From NCBI GenBank assembly GCA_963776465.1, contig CAVZMV010000001.1, positions 248,001-312,000 of the forward strand: 64,000 nt of DNA, given 5' to 3'. Shown here piece after piece: positions 1 through 8,853 of the stretch (the stretch's first letter is position 1; each line of letters begins with the position of its first letter). Made by a program: the position numbers and the translations under genes. The notes under the pieces were generated by a model. The model was not told the origin of the DNA and made no database searches. It worked only from the letters and a program-made list of their open reading frames with translations. This DNA is from DASRHK01 sp963776465 (GTDB lineage: Bacteria > Pseudomonadota > Gammaproteobacteria > Nevskiales > Nevskiaceae).

Positions 1-2
1 AG

Positions 3-428
3 TCGCTGCTCGGCGGCGGCGGCGTCGATGGCGCGATTCACCGCGCAGCGGGCCCGCAGCTGCTCGCCGAATGCCGCACGCTGGGCGGCTGCCCGACCGG
101 CGCGGCGCGCATCACCCGCGGCTATCGCCTGCCAGCGAAGCACGTGATCCACACGGTGGGTCCGGTCTGGCGCGGCGGACAATCGGGCGAGCCCGAATTG
201 CTGGCGAGCTGTTATCGCAACTGCCTACGTCTGGCGCAGGAGAACGGCGTCACCAGCATCGCCTTCCCCGCCATCAGCTGTGGGGTCTACGGCTATCCGA
301 TCGATCAGGCAGTAGCGATCGCGGTGCGCGAGGTCCGCGCCAACATGCCGGCCACGATCGCCCGCGTGGTGTTCGCGTGCTTCGGCGCAGAGATGCTCGA
401 CGCGTACCGCCAGGAATTACGGCGCTAG
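3..428 (+). CDS. Macro-domain protein, 5' truncated (probable O-acetyl-ADP-ribose deacetylase type)
   Basis: The reading frame is open from base 3 to a TAG at 426-428, so the start lies outside the window. The translated part opens with SLLGGGGVDGAIHRAAG, the ADP-ribose-binding glycine loop of MacroD/YmdB-type macro domains. It continues with HTVGPVW and AFPAISCGVYGYP, the second phosphate-binding loop. Family members hydrolyse O-acetyl-ADP-ribose or remove ADP-ribose from proteins or nucleic acids in the cytoplasm. About 141 residues are visible, and probably only the first 25-35 are missing. Its last 12 bases overlap the 3' end of the convergent PHP/BNR gene. The family is confident; the substrate is not known. 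Confidence 0.9.
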   Translation, partial: SLLGGGGVDGAIHRAAGPQLLAECRTLGGCPTGAARITRGYRLPAKHVIHTVGPVWRGGQSGEPELLASCYRNCLRLAQENGVTSIAFPAISCGVYGYPIDQAVAIAVREVRANMPATIARVVFACFGAEMLDAYRQELRR

Positions 429-2825
429 ATCGATCACGAAAATCTGCTGCGTGCGATCGCGCTGCAGCCGCTGGGCGTTGCGGGTGCTGGCGAACACCAG
501 TTTGTTCCCCGCCACGGCGGGCCAGGTATTGATGCCCCGGCTCGGGATCAGCTGCGCCGCGCCCCAGGTTCCGTTGGCCGCCTGCTTGGCCGTCATCACG
601 CGCCAGCGCCAGTCGGCCGATCGGGAGTCGTGCCAGGTCGCGCGGACGCGGCCGTCGGCCGCGCGTCCGAGCTTCGGCCACAGGCTCATCGACGCGGGAT
701 TGGCGGCAATCGCTGCCGGCGCACTCCAGTTGAAGCCATCGGTCGTCCGGGACGACAGCACCGCGACGTTGACACCCGATGCGCTCGCGGTCGGCTTGGA
801 CGTCCATGCCGCGGTCAGCGCCCCGTTGCCGGCGAACGCCAGCGACGGATGCCGATCGGCGGCGTCGTCGGCGCCCAGGATCGACGCGTGGTTCCAGTTC
901 ACCGCGCCGGGGCCGCGCAGGCGGACCATGATCTGCCAGTTGTCGGGATCGGTGCCGTCGCCGCTGATGATCTTTCCGGTCCACAGCGGATCCGGGTCGG
1001 TGCGGTTGTCCTGCCAGCCCACCGCGATGCGGCCATCGGGCGCGACCGCCACCGTGGGCCACACCGACGCCGGGTAGCGCGCGCTGCGCGTGTCGGTCGG
1101 CAGCGCCGGCAACACGTTCTTCGGATGATCGTTGTCCCAGGACAGATTCACCGGCGCCGCATCGCGGCCGATGATCTGCGCCATGACGTCGAACGGATGC
1201 CGCGCGCTGTTCTCCTGCCAGGCCACAACCGGCTTGCCGTCGGCGGTGATCGCCAGCGCGGGATGCTCGCAACGACCAGCGATCTGCCGCACGACCTGCT
1301 GCGCGGCCCAGGTCTTGCCGCCATCGCTCGAGCGACGCATGTAGATCGCCGGGCGATGCGGGTTCTCGTCGAGGTACTCGTTCTGCCACACCACCCAGAC
1401 GTCGTTGCCGCGCGCCGCGACTTTCGGGAAGCGCGCACCGATGTTGCCGGTCGTCAGCGCCACCGTCGGATCGTTCACACCGGCGACGCGGCGCCGATAG
1501 ACGATCTCGGAACGATTGTTGTCATGACGCTCGGCGACGATGTGCGTGACGTCGCCCGACACGGCGACGTCCGGGAAGCCGGCGAAATTTCCCGCGGTGC
1601 CGAGCATGAGGGCGGCGCCATCGTTGGTGCCAACGTCTGCGGGCACGGGGATCTCCGCCTGGGCGTTGACCGGCGCGGTCGAGACGAAGATCGGCGCGGT
1701 GATCGCGCGCAGCTGGTTCGGCAGCGTCTCCGGCGTGGGCGTGAGCGACAGCGGAACGTTGCTGATGTCGTAGTGATCCGGCAAGCCGGGGCCGCGCGCT
1801 TCGGCGCGGTACCAGGTCGGCGCGCCGCCCGCGGTGACCGGCAGCGTGAAGCTGGTTTGCAGCAGGCTCGGCTTGAACGTCGCCACCGGTCCGGCGGACT
1901 TGCCCGGCGACTTGTAGAGGAACACCGTGGTGCCCACGGCGCTGGCGTCGATGCTGACTTGCAGCGTGCCGCGCGTGCCAGCGGGCACGATCACCTCGTC
2001 TCCCCCGATGATTCCGGTGGGTCCCGCGTCGTAACCGTTGAATTTCGCCGTCAGCGTCAGCTGCGGCGCCGCCGGATCCGCCGACAGGCTGGTCCGACCC
2101 GCGCGCAATCCGTCGACGACGGCGCGCTCACGCCGATCGGCGGCGAATACCCGGGTCGTGGGCATGCCCGGGCCCGCCGCAGCCCAGATCTCGCGGAAAT
2201 GATCGTCGCTGGCGCCGGCGATGCCCGTGCGGAAGCCCGCGTTCCAGCGCCCTTCGGCGTAGGCCATCTCCTTGTCGATGTTGCTGCCGCGGTTCCACAC
2301 CTCGATCAGGTCGATGCCGACCGCGCTGGCGTTGGCGTTGGGTGATCCGTCGTCGTTGGTCTCGCCGTCGTCGGGATGCGCCGTCACCCAGTTCGCGTCT
2401 TGCGCGTGCGCTTCCCAGATCGACTGCTGCAAGCGGCCGAAGCCCAGCCCGGTCGGCGGATGATCGCCCTGCACGATGGTGTCGACCGCACCCTGGACCG
2501 TGGCGTGCGGGCTGCCGTTGGCCTCCTCGGCGCGGATCAGCAGCAGGGTGAACGACTCCCACAGCGGGTCGTAATGCTGGTCGTAGGTGCGGTGGTCGGT
2601 CAGGGGCAGGAAATCCAGGCCTTCCAGGGTCGAGATCTGGATCTGCTCCTTGATGCCGGTATTGCCAGGGCCCTTCTGATCGCAGCATTGCCGCGGCAGG
2701 CTGCCGTCGGACGAGTGATCGTCGTGGACGTGCAGATCGCCCGCCAGCCAGACGCCGGCAAAGGACGCTGTCGTGCACGAAAGCATCGCGGCCGCTGCAA
2801 GAGCGGCTCTGTAATAGGTGTTCAT
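417..2825 (-). CDS. Secreted PHP-type (CehA-like) metallohydrolase domain fused to BNR/sialidase-like repeats
   Basis: About 802 residues. I start at the ATG at 2825 (MNTYYRAALAAAAMLS), which has a purine-rich GGGGGAGAA ribosome site, rather than at an upstream in-frame start. The N-terminus is a signal peptide. Next come DLHVHDDHSSDG, TDHRTY, HPDDGET and GASDDH, the His/Asp metal-ligand pattern of PHP domains related to CehA/McbA. The second half carries beta-propeller-like repeats with an Asp-box (RRSSDGGKTW) and a weaker TTDGFNW copy, as in exo-alpha-sialidase/BNR proteins. PHP enzymes hydrolyse phosphoesters or carbamate-type esters. The real substrate and the use of the propeller are unknown. 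It appears monocistronic and is convergent with the macro-domain gene. Confidence 0.75.
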   Translation of the reverse strand: MNTYYRAALAAAAMLSCTTASFAGVWLAGDLHVHDDHSSDGSLPRQCCDQKGPGNTGIKEQIQISTLEGLDFLPLTDHRTYDQHYDPLWESFTLLLIRAEEANGSPHATVQGAVDTIVQGDHPPTGLGFGRLQQSIWEAHAQDANWVTAHPDDGETNDDGSPNANASAVGIDLIEVWNRGSNIDKEMAYAEGRWNAGFRTGIAGASDDHFREIWAAAGPGMPTTRVFAADRRERAVVDGLRAGRTSLSADPAAPQLTLTAKFNGYDAGPTGIIGGDEVIVPAGTRGTLQVSIDASAVGTTVFLYKSPGKSAGPVATFKPSLLQTSFTLPVTAGGAPTWYRAEARGPGLPDHYDISNVPLSLTPTPETLPNQLRAITAPIFVSTAPVNAQAEIPVPADVGTNDGAALMLGTAGNFAGFPDVAVSGDVTHIVAERHDNNRSEIVYRRRVAGVNDPTVALTTGNIGARFPKVAARGNDVWVVWQNEYLDENPHRPAIYMRRSSDGGKTWAAQQVVRQIAGRCEHPALAITADGKPVVAWQENSARHPFDVMAQIIGRDAAPVNLSWDNDHPKNVLPALPTDTRSARYPASVWPTVAVAPDGRIAVGWQDNRTDPDPLWTGKIISGDGTDPDNWQIMVRLRGPGAVNWNHASILGADDAADRHPSLAFAGNGALTAAWTSKPTASASGVNVAVLSSRTTDGFNWSAPAAIAANPASMSLWPKLGRAADGRVRATWHDSRSADWRWRVMTAKQAANGTWGAAQLIPSRGINTWPAVAGNKLVFASTRNAQRLQRDRTQQIFVIDLAP

Positions 2826-3039
2826 CGGTGATTCTCCCCCTCGGCCCCGGGTCATTCTACGCAGCGGTCGTCCGCACCCCCGCTGGTAAATCCGCCTCTA
2901 AACGCGGGCAGGCCAAGGGAATGCATGAGTCGGGCAATTTGCCAAGGTTGCATGGCAAACATCCTGCGTTCTGCATGGATTTTCGACGGCTCCGGGGGCG
3001 TCCGCAGGTGCCAGGAGAGTTGGCATCCCTATTGCTATA

Positions 3040-3141
3040 TGTCTGGCGGGGGGAAATTCGCGCAAGCAAACGAACCCCGATTCGCCGAGGCACCCCCGGG
3101 CTTCGGCGAGCCACAGGGCCGGAGCAACTCCGGCCCTTTTT
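3040..3141 (+). ncRNA. Possible small RNA in the 380-base gap between the PHP protein and the receiver gene
   Basis: The region 2826-3205 contains no convincing ORF but is rich in inverted repeats. A TATATG-like -10 lies near 3036-3041. After it come a G-run/CCCC pair (about 3048-3078), a hairpin TCGCCGA...TCGGCGA (about 3082-3110) and a strong intrinsic terminator at 3116-3141. No gene on this strand needs that terminator, so a transcript of roughly 100 nt ending there is the simplest reading. I do not recognise an Rfam family. Further upstream, TTTGCC...GGCAAA and TGCCA...TGGCA pairs could belong to a longer transcript. This is a structural guess only. Confidence 0.3.
3116..3141 (+). terminator. 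Intrinsic terminator
   Basis: GGGCCGGAG, a CAA loop and CTCCGGCCC form a perfect 9-bp stem followed by TTTTTATTT. It points rightwards and sits 64 bases before the receiver gene, so it ends something transcribed from the gap at 2826-3115. Confidence 0.8.
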
Positions 3142-3205
3142 ATTTGTAGGGGAAAAACTTTCGGCGCAGATGTCCTGTCTGGCTCTTTAGCACCCGGAGT
3201 GATCC

Positions 3206-3583
3206 ATGGCCCTGGTCCCGAACCACAAGCGCATCCTGGTCGTCGACGACAACAAGGACTCTGCCAACAGCCTGGCCGTCCTGATCCAGCTCATGGGTCA
3301 CGAAGCCGCGGCCGCGTTCGACGGCCCCACTGCCCTGGCCATCGCGACCGACTTCAAGCCGGACCTGGTGCTGCTCGACCTCACCATGCCTGGCATGGAC
3401 GGCTTTGCCGTCGCCCGGGAGCTGCGCTCGCGTCAAGGGAACGCCGCGCTCTCGATCATCGCGTTGACCGGCTTCGGCCAGTCGGATTTCCTGCGGGCCA
3501 CCAAGGAAGCCGGGTTCGACTCCCACCTGACCAAGCCCGCGCCGCCGGCGGAGTTGACGAAGCTGCTGGGCTCGGGAGCCTGA
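3206..3583 (+). CDS. Single-domain response regulator (receiver only)
   Basis: 125 residues, which is just a CheY-like receiver. The acidic pair is D14/D15 (ILVVDDN), the phospho-acceptor is D58 (LVLLDLTMPGMDG), T87 lies in ALTG and K109 in LTKPAPP, so all conserved switch residues are present. There is no output domain, so it probably passes phosphate to, or allosterically controls, another protein. No histidine kinase is next to it. The gene is bounded by terminators at 3116-3141 and 3604-3629, so it is a one-gene unit. Confidence 0.9.
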   Translation: MALVPNHKRILVVDDNKDSANSLAVLIQLMGHEAAAAFDGPTALAIATDFKPDLVLLDLTMPGMDGFAVARELRSRQGNAALSIIALTGFGQSDFLRATKEAGFDSHLTKPAPPAELTKLLGSGA

Positions 3584-3603
3584 GACTTCTTCAAACAAAA
3601 AAA

Positions 3604-3629
3604 GGGGCCAGATTGCTGGCCCCTTTTTT
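3604..3629. terminator. Bidirectional intrinsic terminator
   Basis: GGGGCCA, a 6-base loop and TGGCCCC form the stem. A-rich sequence lies before it and TTTTTT after it, so it can stop the receiver gene from the left and the tRNA-Val transcript from the right. Confidence 0.85.
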
Positions 3630-3633
3630 GGTT

Positions 3634-3708
3634 TGGTGGACGCTACAAGGCTCGAACTTGTGACCCCCGCCGTGTGAAGGCGATGCTCTACCACTGAGCT
3701 AAGCGTCC
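3634..3708 (-). tRNA. tRNA-Val (anticodon CAC)
   Basis: Read on the minus strand, the sequence folds as a 75-nt cloverleaf. The acceptor stem is GGACGCT/AGCGTCC, the D-arm begins GCTCAGTGG, the anticodon stem TCGCC/GGCGG encloses the loop TTCACAC, and the T-arm is ACAAG-TTCGAGC-CTTGT. A CCA end is encoded. The anticodon CAC reads valine GUG codons. It is transcribed toward the terminator at 3604-3629. Confidence 0.95.
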
Positions 3709-3746
3709 GGAAGAGGCGCGTATGGTAGGCACCGCGGGGGGCTTTT

Positions 3747-5252
3747 TCAATGATTCAGCTCCATCCGACAGGTTTCGCCGACGCATCCGGCGTATTGCGC
3801 CGTCGCCGCCCGCAGCGCAGCGCGGATCGCGGGAAGCTGGTTGTGCAGCGACTTCATCTGGTCCGGATCCGTCTGCAGGTCGTAGAGCTCGACCTCGCCC
3901 GTGGCGTACTCCACGTAGCTGAAGCGCGTCGTGCGCAACCCGCGCATCGACGGGACGATCACGGGCGACGGTGCCTCCCGCGTGTTGAACATGAGCTGCT
4001 CGGCCGGTGCATCGAGCAGGATCGGACGCCCGCTGCGCAGCGCAGGATTGCGCGCGAACGGCATCAGCGAGCGACCGTCGACGACGCGGCCAGCGGTGGC
4101 GCCCGCAAGCTCGACGAACGTGGGGGCGAGATCGATGTTCGCGACCAGCTCCTCGCTGCGCGCGCCCGGCGCGATCCCGGGACCGCGCATCAGCAGCGGC
4201 ACGCGGATCGACGGCTCGTACATCAGGAACTTGTTCAGGTTGATGCGGTGCTCGCCGTTGAACCAGCCGTTGTCCGACGTGAACACGATGTAGGTATTCT
4301 GCAGCGCGCCGCGCTCCGTGAGCCTGGCGACGATGGCTTGCACCGCTTCGTCGACGGCGCGCAGCGATTGCAGGCGCCTGCGGTAGCGGCTCGTGCGCTG
4401 CGCCAGGGTCTCGTTTGCGTACATCGCGCCGAACGCAGCCACGATCGACGCCTTGTCGGACAGGTCCACCTCGTCGAAGCTCGGCGGGCGCGGCAGCAGC
4501 ACGTTGGGGAAGTAGCCGGCATGTCGCGGCGCGGGCCTGGGGCCGGGATAGGGACTGCCGGGAGGCGGCGTCTCCGAAACCTCTTCGTGCGGCGCCAGAA
4601 ACGCGACGCTCAGGAAGAACGGCCGCCCTTCGGCGAGGCGCCGGTCGATCGCGTCGAGCGCCAGGCTGCGCAGCACGTCCGTCTGATACAGCTGCGGATC
4701 CTCTGTGCCCAAGTTGCCGTACTTCGTGGTCACGCCGTTGCGGTTCACGGTGTAGCCCCACATCCCGTAAGTGCCTGGGTCCACCAGGCCCATCCAGTCG
4801 CTCCAGCCCGGAGGAATGTAGGTGCTGCCGCGCCGGTCGGCGCCGTAGCCGTTCAGGTACTTGCCGATGTGCGTGGTGTTGTAGCCGGCGCGCTGCAGCC
4901 AGACCGGCAGCGTCTCGGCATCGGTCGCGAATGCCTGCGCGCCGCCGCGGGGCGCGTAATTCCCCAGCACGCGGTGGTTGTGTGCGTATTCGCCGGTGAC
5001 CATCGTTGCGCGCGACGGACAGCACAACGGCCAGGAGACGAATGAGTTCTGGAAGGTCACGCCCTGGCCGGCGATCAGGCGCAGCGTCTCGGGCATCGCC
5101 AGCAAGTCGCGCACCGCCTGGTCGTCGGTCATGACCAGGATCAGGTTCGGCTTCGCGGGGGTAGTGCCTGCGACCGCGATGGAAGAAGTACAGAAGCTGG
5201 CGACAGCGATCAGCGCCGCGAGAAAAATCCTGGGATGCACCGGGGAAGACAC
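3747..5252 (-). CDS. Secreted sulfatase (type I, formylglycine-dependent)
   Basis: 501 residues, the normal length for the family. The GTG start gives a clean signal peptide (residues 1-29). Metal-ligand aspartates D43/D44 lie in LVMTDDQ. The formylglycine motif C77-C-P-S-R fits C-x-P-S-R, so C77 is the residue that should be oxidised. TSDNGWFNGEH supplies the second metal-site Asp/Asn. Such enzymes remove sulfate esters from glycans or small molecules in the periplasm or outside the cell. No formylglycine-generating enzyme is seen in the window. The ribosome site (AGGTAG) is weak. The substrate cannot be read from the sequence. Confidence 0.9.
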   Translation of the reverse strand: MSSPVHPRIFLAALIAVASFCTSSIAVAGTTPAKPNLILVMTDDQAVRDLLAMPETLRLIAGQGVTFQNSFVSWPLCCPSRATMVTGEYAHNHRVLGNYAPRGGAQAFATDAETLPVWLQRAGYNTTHIGKYLNGYGADRRGSTYIPPGWSDWMGLVDPGTYGMWGYTVNRNGVTTKYGNLGTEDPQLYQTDVLRSLALDAIDRRLAEGRPFFLSVAFLAPHEEVSETPPPGSPYPGPRPAPRHAGYFPNVLLPRPPSFDEVDLSDKASIVAAFGAMYANETLAQRTSRYRRRLQSLRAVDEAVQAIVARLTERGALQNTYIVFTSDNGWFNGEHRINLNKFLMYEPSIRVPLLMRGPGIAPGARSEELVANIDLAPTFVELAGATAGRVVDGRSLMPFARNPALRSGRPILLDAPAEQLMFNTREAPSPVIVPSMRGLRTTRFSYVEYATGEVELYDLQTDPDQMKSLHNQLPAIRAALRAATAQYAGCVGETCRMELNH

Positions 5253-5333
5253 CTACCTGTGACGATGCGCATGAGTCTGCGGGCGCGCCGCCCGCGCGTC
5301 ATTGGAGAATTCGTCCTGGACTATCGACGCTGT

Positions 5334-5855
5334 CTAGTAGTCACAGCTGCGATGAGGCAGAGGCGTCTTGTTGCCTTCGAACGATAGGAAGTCACGGCAG
5401 TACATCGGGTTGAACTCATGCGTAAGCGGAATCCACTTCGCGTGGTCCGCTTCCGTCATCCGCTCGCCGAATCGTCTGATCAGTCGGTCGCGGACCTGGT
5501 CTCGCACGGACGCAAATTTCGTCGGGACAGCCGGCCGGTACGAGTCACTGACATCGACGACGATGCTGTCCGCAAACCCTCTCGCCGCCATGAACACCGG
5601 CAGGTCCTCGCCCGGCTCGACGAAAACCGCAAACCGGTCTTGTAGCGTCGACTCCTCCACGCGGTCCTCGAAGCGCAATTCCCTGGCCACGTCGGCGAGC
5701 GCCGCGCGAACCGCCTTCCGGTCCCGCACGGACCCGTCGCTGTCGATGACGAACTGAGCCTGATGCATCACCTCCTCGGGAACCCGTGTCCGGCCGCCAG
5801 CGCACCCGGCCGCCGCAAGCGCGAGCGACAGGCAGGCGAACAGCGGCGTTTTCAT
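5334..5855 (-). CDS. Small lipoprotein of unknown function in the D-peptide operon
   Basis: 173 residues beginning with a lipoprotein signal (MKTPLFACLSLALAAAGC, lipobox AAGC at C18). The ATG overlaps the stop codon of the upstream deacylase (ATGA at 5852-5855), so translation is coupled and it belongs to that operon as the last gene. The rest is soluble, charged, and has no domain I recognise. Two cysteines occur near the C-terminus (MYCRDF and RSCDY). A function in the periplasm or outer membrane alongside the deacylase is inferred only from position. Confidence 0.8.
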   Translation of the reverse strand: MKTPLFACLSLALAAAGCAGGRTRVPEEVMHQAQFVIDSDGSVRDRKAVRAALADVARELRFEDRVEESTLQDRFAVFVEPGEDLPVFMAARGFADSIVVDVSDSYRPAVPTKFASVRDQVRDRLIRRFGERMTEADHAKWIPLTHEFNPMYCRDFLSFEGNKTPLPHRSCDY

Positions 5856-7543
5856 TTCTTGTATCCCGGCCCGCGCACCACCTGCCCCGGCCGCGCGTCG
5901 GTGGGCTTGCCGCCGTCCAGGACCTGCACGCCGTTGACGAAGACGTCGCGCACGCCGGTCGCGAGCTGATGCGGCTTGTCGAAGGTGGCGCGGTCGGCGA
6001 TGGTCTTCGGATCGAAGATGACGACGTCGGCGTAGCAGCCGGGCTTGAGGCAGCCGCGGCCCTCGAGCTTCCAGTTCTGCGCCGGCAGCTGCGTCAGGCG
6101 CCGGATGGCGTCCGGCAGGCTCGCGACCTTCTCCTCGCGCACGTACTTGCCCAGGAAGCGCGCGAAGTTTCCGTAGGCGCGGGGATGCGGATTGCTCTTC
6201 AGGAACACGCCTTCCGGCGCCGCGCCTTCGGCGTCGGAGCCCAGGCTCACCCACGGCTGCGACAGCCCGAGCTTCACGTTCTCCTCCGACATCAGGAAGT
6301 AGACGGTGCCGACGCGGTAGTGATCCTCGATGACGAGGTCGATGGCAGTGTCCTCGGGGGAGGTGCCGCGCATCCTGGAGATCTCCGCCAGCGTCTTGCC
6401 GGTCAGCGGCTTGAGCTTCTCGGACTTGAAGCCGACCAGGAGCACGCGATCGGGCGAGCCCGTGCCGATCAGCAGGTTCTCCCAGGCGTTGGTGGGCGTG
6501 CGCATCTCCTGCACGACGCGCGCACGGATCGCCGGATCCTTGAGACGCCCGATCCAGGCGTCGATGCCACCCTCCTGCACCCACGGTGGCATTGCTGCGT
6601 CCAGGCCCGTCGCGCCAGCGGTGTACGCGTACATGTCGGCGCTGATCGACAGGCCTTCCTTGCGCGCCTGCTCGATGCGCGCGATCGCCTGCGCCATCTT
6701 CGGCCAATTGCTCTCGCCAGCCGCCTTGAGGTGATACACCTCGGCGTGCACGCCGGTGGCGCGGGCGATGCCGATGAGCTCGTCGAGCGCTTCCAGAAAG
6801 CGGTTGCCCTCGCTGCGCATGTGCGAGATGTAACCGCCGCCCGACTCCGCCGCGGCCGCGACCAGCGCCTGGATCTCCGGCGTCTTGGCGTAGAAGCCCG
6901 GCGCGTAGATCAGTGAGCTGCCGACGCCGAGCGCTCCCTCGCGCATTGCCTGGCGCACCAAGTCCTGCATCTGCGCGAGCTCCTCGGGCGTCGGCTCGCG
7001 GTCGACGTTGCCGAGCACGTAGGTGCGCGCGGTCTCCGCGCCGATCATCGAGGCGACGTTCACCGAAACGCCGCGCTGGACCAGCGTGTCCAGATAGCCG
7101 CCGAGCGTGCTCCAGGTGACGTCGTAGTGGATGTCGGTCTGTGACTCGATCATCGCCGCCTTGAGCTTGTCGTTGACGGGGCCCATCGAGCTGCCCTCGC
7201 CCATGATCTCCAGCGTCACGCCCTGCTTGAGATCGGACAGCGCGCGGCCGTCGTGCAGCAGCGACTCGGTGGCCCAGGACAGCATGTTGATGAAGCCCGG
7301 CGCCACCGCCAGGCCGTTGGCGCCGACGACGCGCGTGGCGGTCCATTTCTCCAGGTCGCCGGTCTGCACCACGCGATCGCCGCGGACGGCGACGTCGCCG
7401 CGCACCGGATCGGCGCCGGTGCCGTCGTAGATCATGCCGCTGCGGATCAAAAGGTCGGCGTGCGTCGCCGAGTCGGGGCGCTCGCGACCGGAGCAGGCCA
7501 TCAGCAGCGCGACGACCAACCAGGATGCTTTACGAAGTTTCAC
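5852..7543 (-). CDS. D-aminoacylase-like amidohydrolase, lipoprotein
   Basis: 563 residues from a GTG at 7543 with a strong GGAGGAG ribosome site; the GTG overlaps the TGA of the transporter gene (GTGA). The N-terminus is a lipoprotein signal with lipobox LLMAC. The body follows the N-acyl-D-amino-acid deacylase family (COG3653): an ADLLIRSGMIYDGTG start, SHMRSEG and YHLKAAG histidines, a GSDAEG aspartate and an ADVVIFDP end. Unlike classical members, the HxH after PGFI is missing (PGFINMLSWATE), and the usual Cys ligand is replaced by glutamate (IMGEGSSMG). It may therefore bind one metal differently or act on another amide. It is expected in the periplasm. A paralogue lies at 16815-18522. 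Confidence 0.85.
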   Translation of the reverse strand: MKLRKASWLVVALLMACSGRERPDSATHADLLIRSGMIYDGTGADPVRGDVAVRGDRVVQTGDLEKWTATRVVGANGLAVAPGFINMLSWATESLLHDGRALSDLKQGVTLEIMGEGSSMGPVNDKLKAAMIESQTDIHYDVTWSTLGGYLDTLVQRGVSVNVASMIGAETARTYVLGNVDREPTPEELAQMQDLVRQAMREGALGVGSSLIYAPGFYAKTPEIQALVAAAAESGGGYISHMRSEGNRFLEALDELIGIARATGVHAEVYHLKAAGESNWPKMAQAIARIEQARKEGLSISADMYAYTAGATGLDAAMPPWVQEGGIDAWIGRLKDPAIRARVVQEMRTPTNAWENLLIGTGSPDRVLLVGFKSEKLKPLTGKTLAEISRMRGTSPEDTAIDLVIEDHYRVGTVYFLMSEENVKLGLSQPWVSLGSDAEGAAPEGVFLKSNPHPRAYGNFARFLGKYVREEKVASLPDAIRRLTQLPAQNWKLEGRGCLKPGCYADVVIFDPKTIADRATFDKPHQLATGVRDVFVNGVQVLDGGKPTDARPGQVVRGPGYKK

Positions 7544-8853
7544 GATGCTCCTCCGGGCGCCGGCGTCGAGCCGTTGCGCGTCTGCACGAAATCGACGATG
7601 AACAAGGCCGCGGCCGAAACCGAAGCTGCGGTCGCCACGACTGCGAAAAATTGTGCGTGCGATAAAACCGACCATAGCGTTCCGAACGCACCGGCCGCGA
7701 GATTGCCCGCGAAGCCGGCGAGGAACCATAGCGCGATGGCAGTGGCCTCGAAACCGCGCGGCGCCAGCCGGCCGAACATCCCGAGACCTACGGGAAGGAT
7801 GTACAGCTCGCCGATCGTCATCAGCATCATGAACGCCGCGAGCACCAGCCAGCTCGAGCGCCCCGGTGCGATCACGGCGGTGATGGCCAGGGCGAAGTAC
7901 GAGATGGCCACGATCGCTGCGCCGAGCGACATGCGACGCAGATGCGGCACGTCGCGGCCGGTGCGACGCCCCTTGCGGTTCCAGTAGGCGACGAGAAACG
8001 GCGTGAGCACGATCACGATCAGCGGATTGATGCCCTGGAACCAGGTCATCGGAATGTTCCAGCTGCCGACGCTGCGATCGACGCCGGAGTCGGCCCACAG
8101 CGCAACGGTGTTGCCGATCTGCTCGTAACAGCTGCGGAAGACGACGACGATGCCGGCGATCAGCAGGAAGAATCCGAAGCGCGCGCGGACGCTGGCATCG
8201 ACCGGCGGCAGCGGCTCGCGCTGGGATTTGGGCTTTTCCTTGGGGTCTGCCGGCAGGTACGGCCGGCCGAAGACGTAGGTCAGCAAGCCGACCAGCATGC
8301 CGACGCCGGCTATGCCGAAGCCGAAGTGCCAGCCGAAATGCTCGCCGATGAAGCCGCAGCCGAGCGCCCCGAGCAACGCGCCGACGTTGATGCCGACGTA
8401 GTAGACGCTGTACGCGGTGCTGCCGCGCGCATCGCCCGGCGCGTAGAGCGAGCGGATCTGGCTCGGCAGCGTCGGCAGGTAGAGGCCGTTGCCGATGGCG
8501 ATGGTGGCCAGCGCCGGATACAGCAGCGCCGGGAACGCCATCATGAAATGACCCGACGCCATGATCGAGCCGCCGATGATTACCGCCATGCGCCGCGACA
8601 GGTGCCGGTCCGCGATCCAGCCGCCGAAGATCGGCGTCAGGTACACGAACGCGGTGTAGGCGCCGTAGACCAGCGACGCCTTGCCCTGCGCGATCGCGAG
8701 CTGCTTGGTCATGTAGTAGACCAGCAGCGCGCGCATGCCGAAGAAGGAGAACTTCTCCCACATCTCCGTCAGGAACAGGATGGTGAGGCCGCGCGGATGG
8801 CCGAACCACGTGACGCCGGAGGCGTCATCCTGAGCGGAGCGAAGGATCTTCAC
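7540..8853 (-). CDS. POT/PTR2-family proton-dependent di/tripeptide transporter
   Basis: 437 residues, with many hydrophobic helices. The signature TEMWEKFSFFGMRALLVYYM near residue 30 is the ExxEK/R-F-x-Y/F-G motif of helix 1 in proton-oligopeptide transporters, and GINVGALLGALGCGFIGEHFGW fits the second family signature. It would take up small peptides across the inner membrane. The best start is the GTG at 8853, which overlaps the stop of the GntR gene (GTGA). The first codons (KILRSAQDDAS) come from a repeat-like sequence described separately. Its operon partners suggest that its cargo is released by the periplasmic hydrolases encoded here. Confidence 0.88.
   Translation of the reverse strand: MKILRSAQDDASGVTWFGHPRGLTILFLTEMWEKFSFFGMRALLVYYMTKQLAIAQGKASLVYGAYTAFVYLTPIFGGWIADRHLSRRMAVIIGGSIMASGHFMMAFPALLYPALATIAIGNGLYLPTLPSQIRSLYAPGDARGSTAYSVYYVGINVGALLGALGCGFIGEHFGWHFGFGIAGVGMLVGLLTYVFGRPYLPADPKEKPKSQREPLPPVDASVRARFGFFLLIAGIVVVFRSCYEQIGNTVALWADSGVDRSVGSWNIPMTWFQGINPLIVIVLTPFLVAYWNRKGRRTGRDVPHLRRMSLGAAIVAISYFALAITAVIAPGRSSWLVLAAFMMLMTIGELYILPVGLGMFGRLAPRGFEATAIALWFLAGFAGNLAAGAFGTLWSVLSHAQFFAVVATAASVSAAALFIVDFVQTRNGSTPAPGGAS
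8825..8850. repeat. Dispersed-repeat-like element read as the N-terminus of the POT transporter
   Basis: The sequence CATCCTGAGCGGAGCGAAGG, with its flanks, resembles a short palindromic repeat common in many bacterial genomes, where it is often translated as ILRSAQDD. Here it encodes transporter residues just after the start codon. Only one copy lies in this window, so its repeat nature rests on recognition. Confidence 0.45.
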
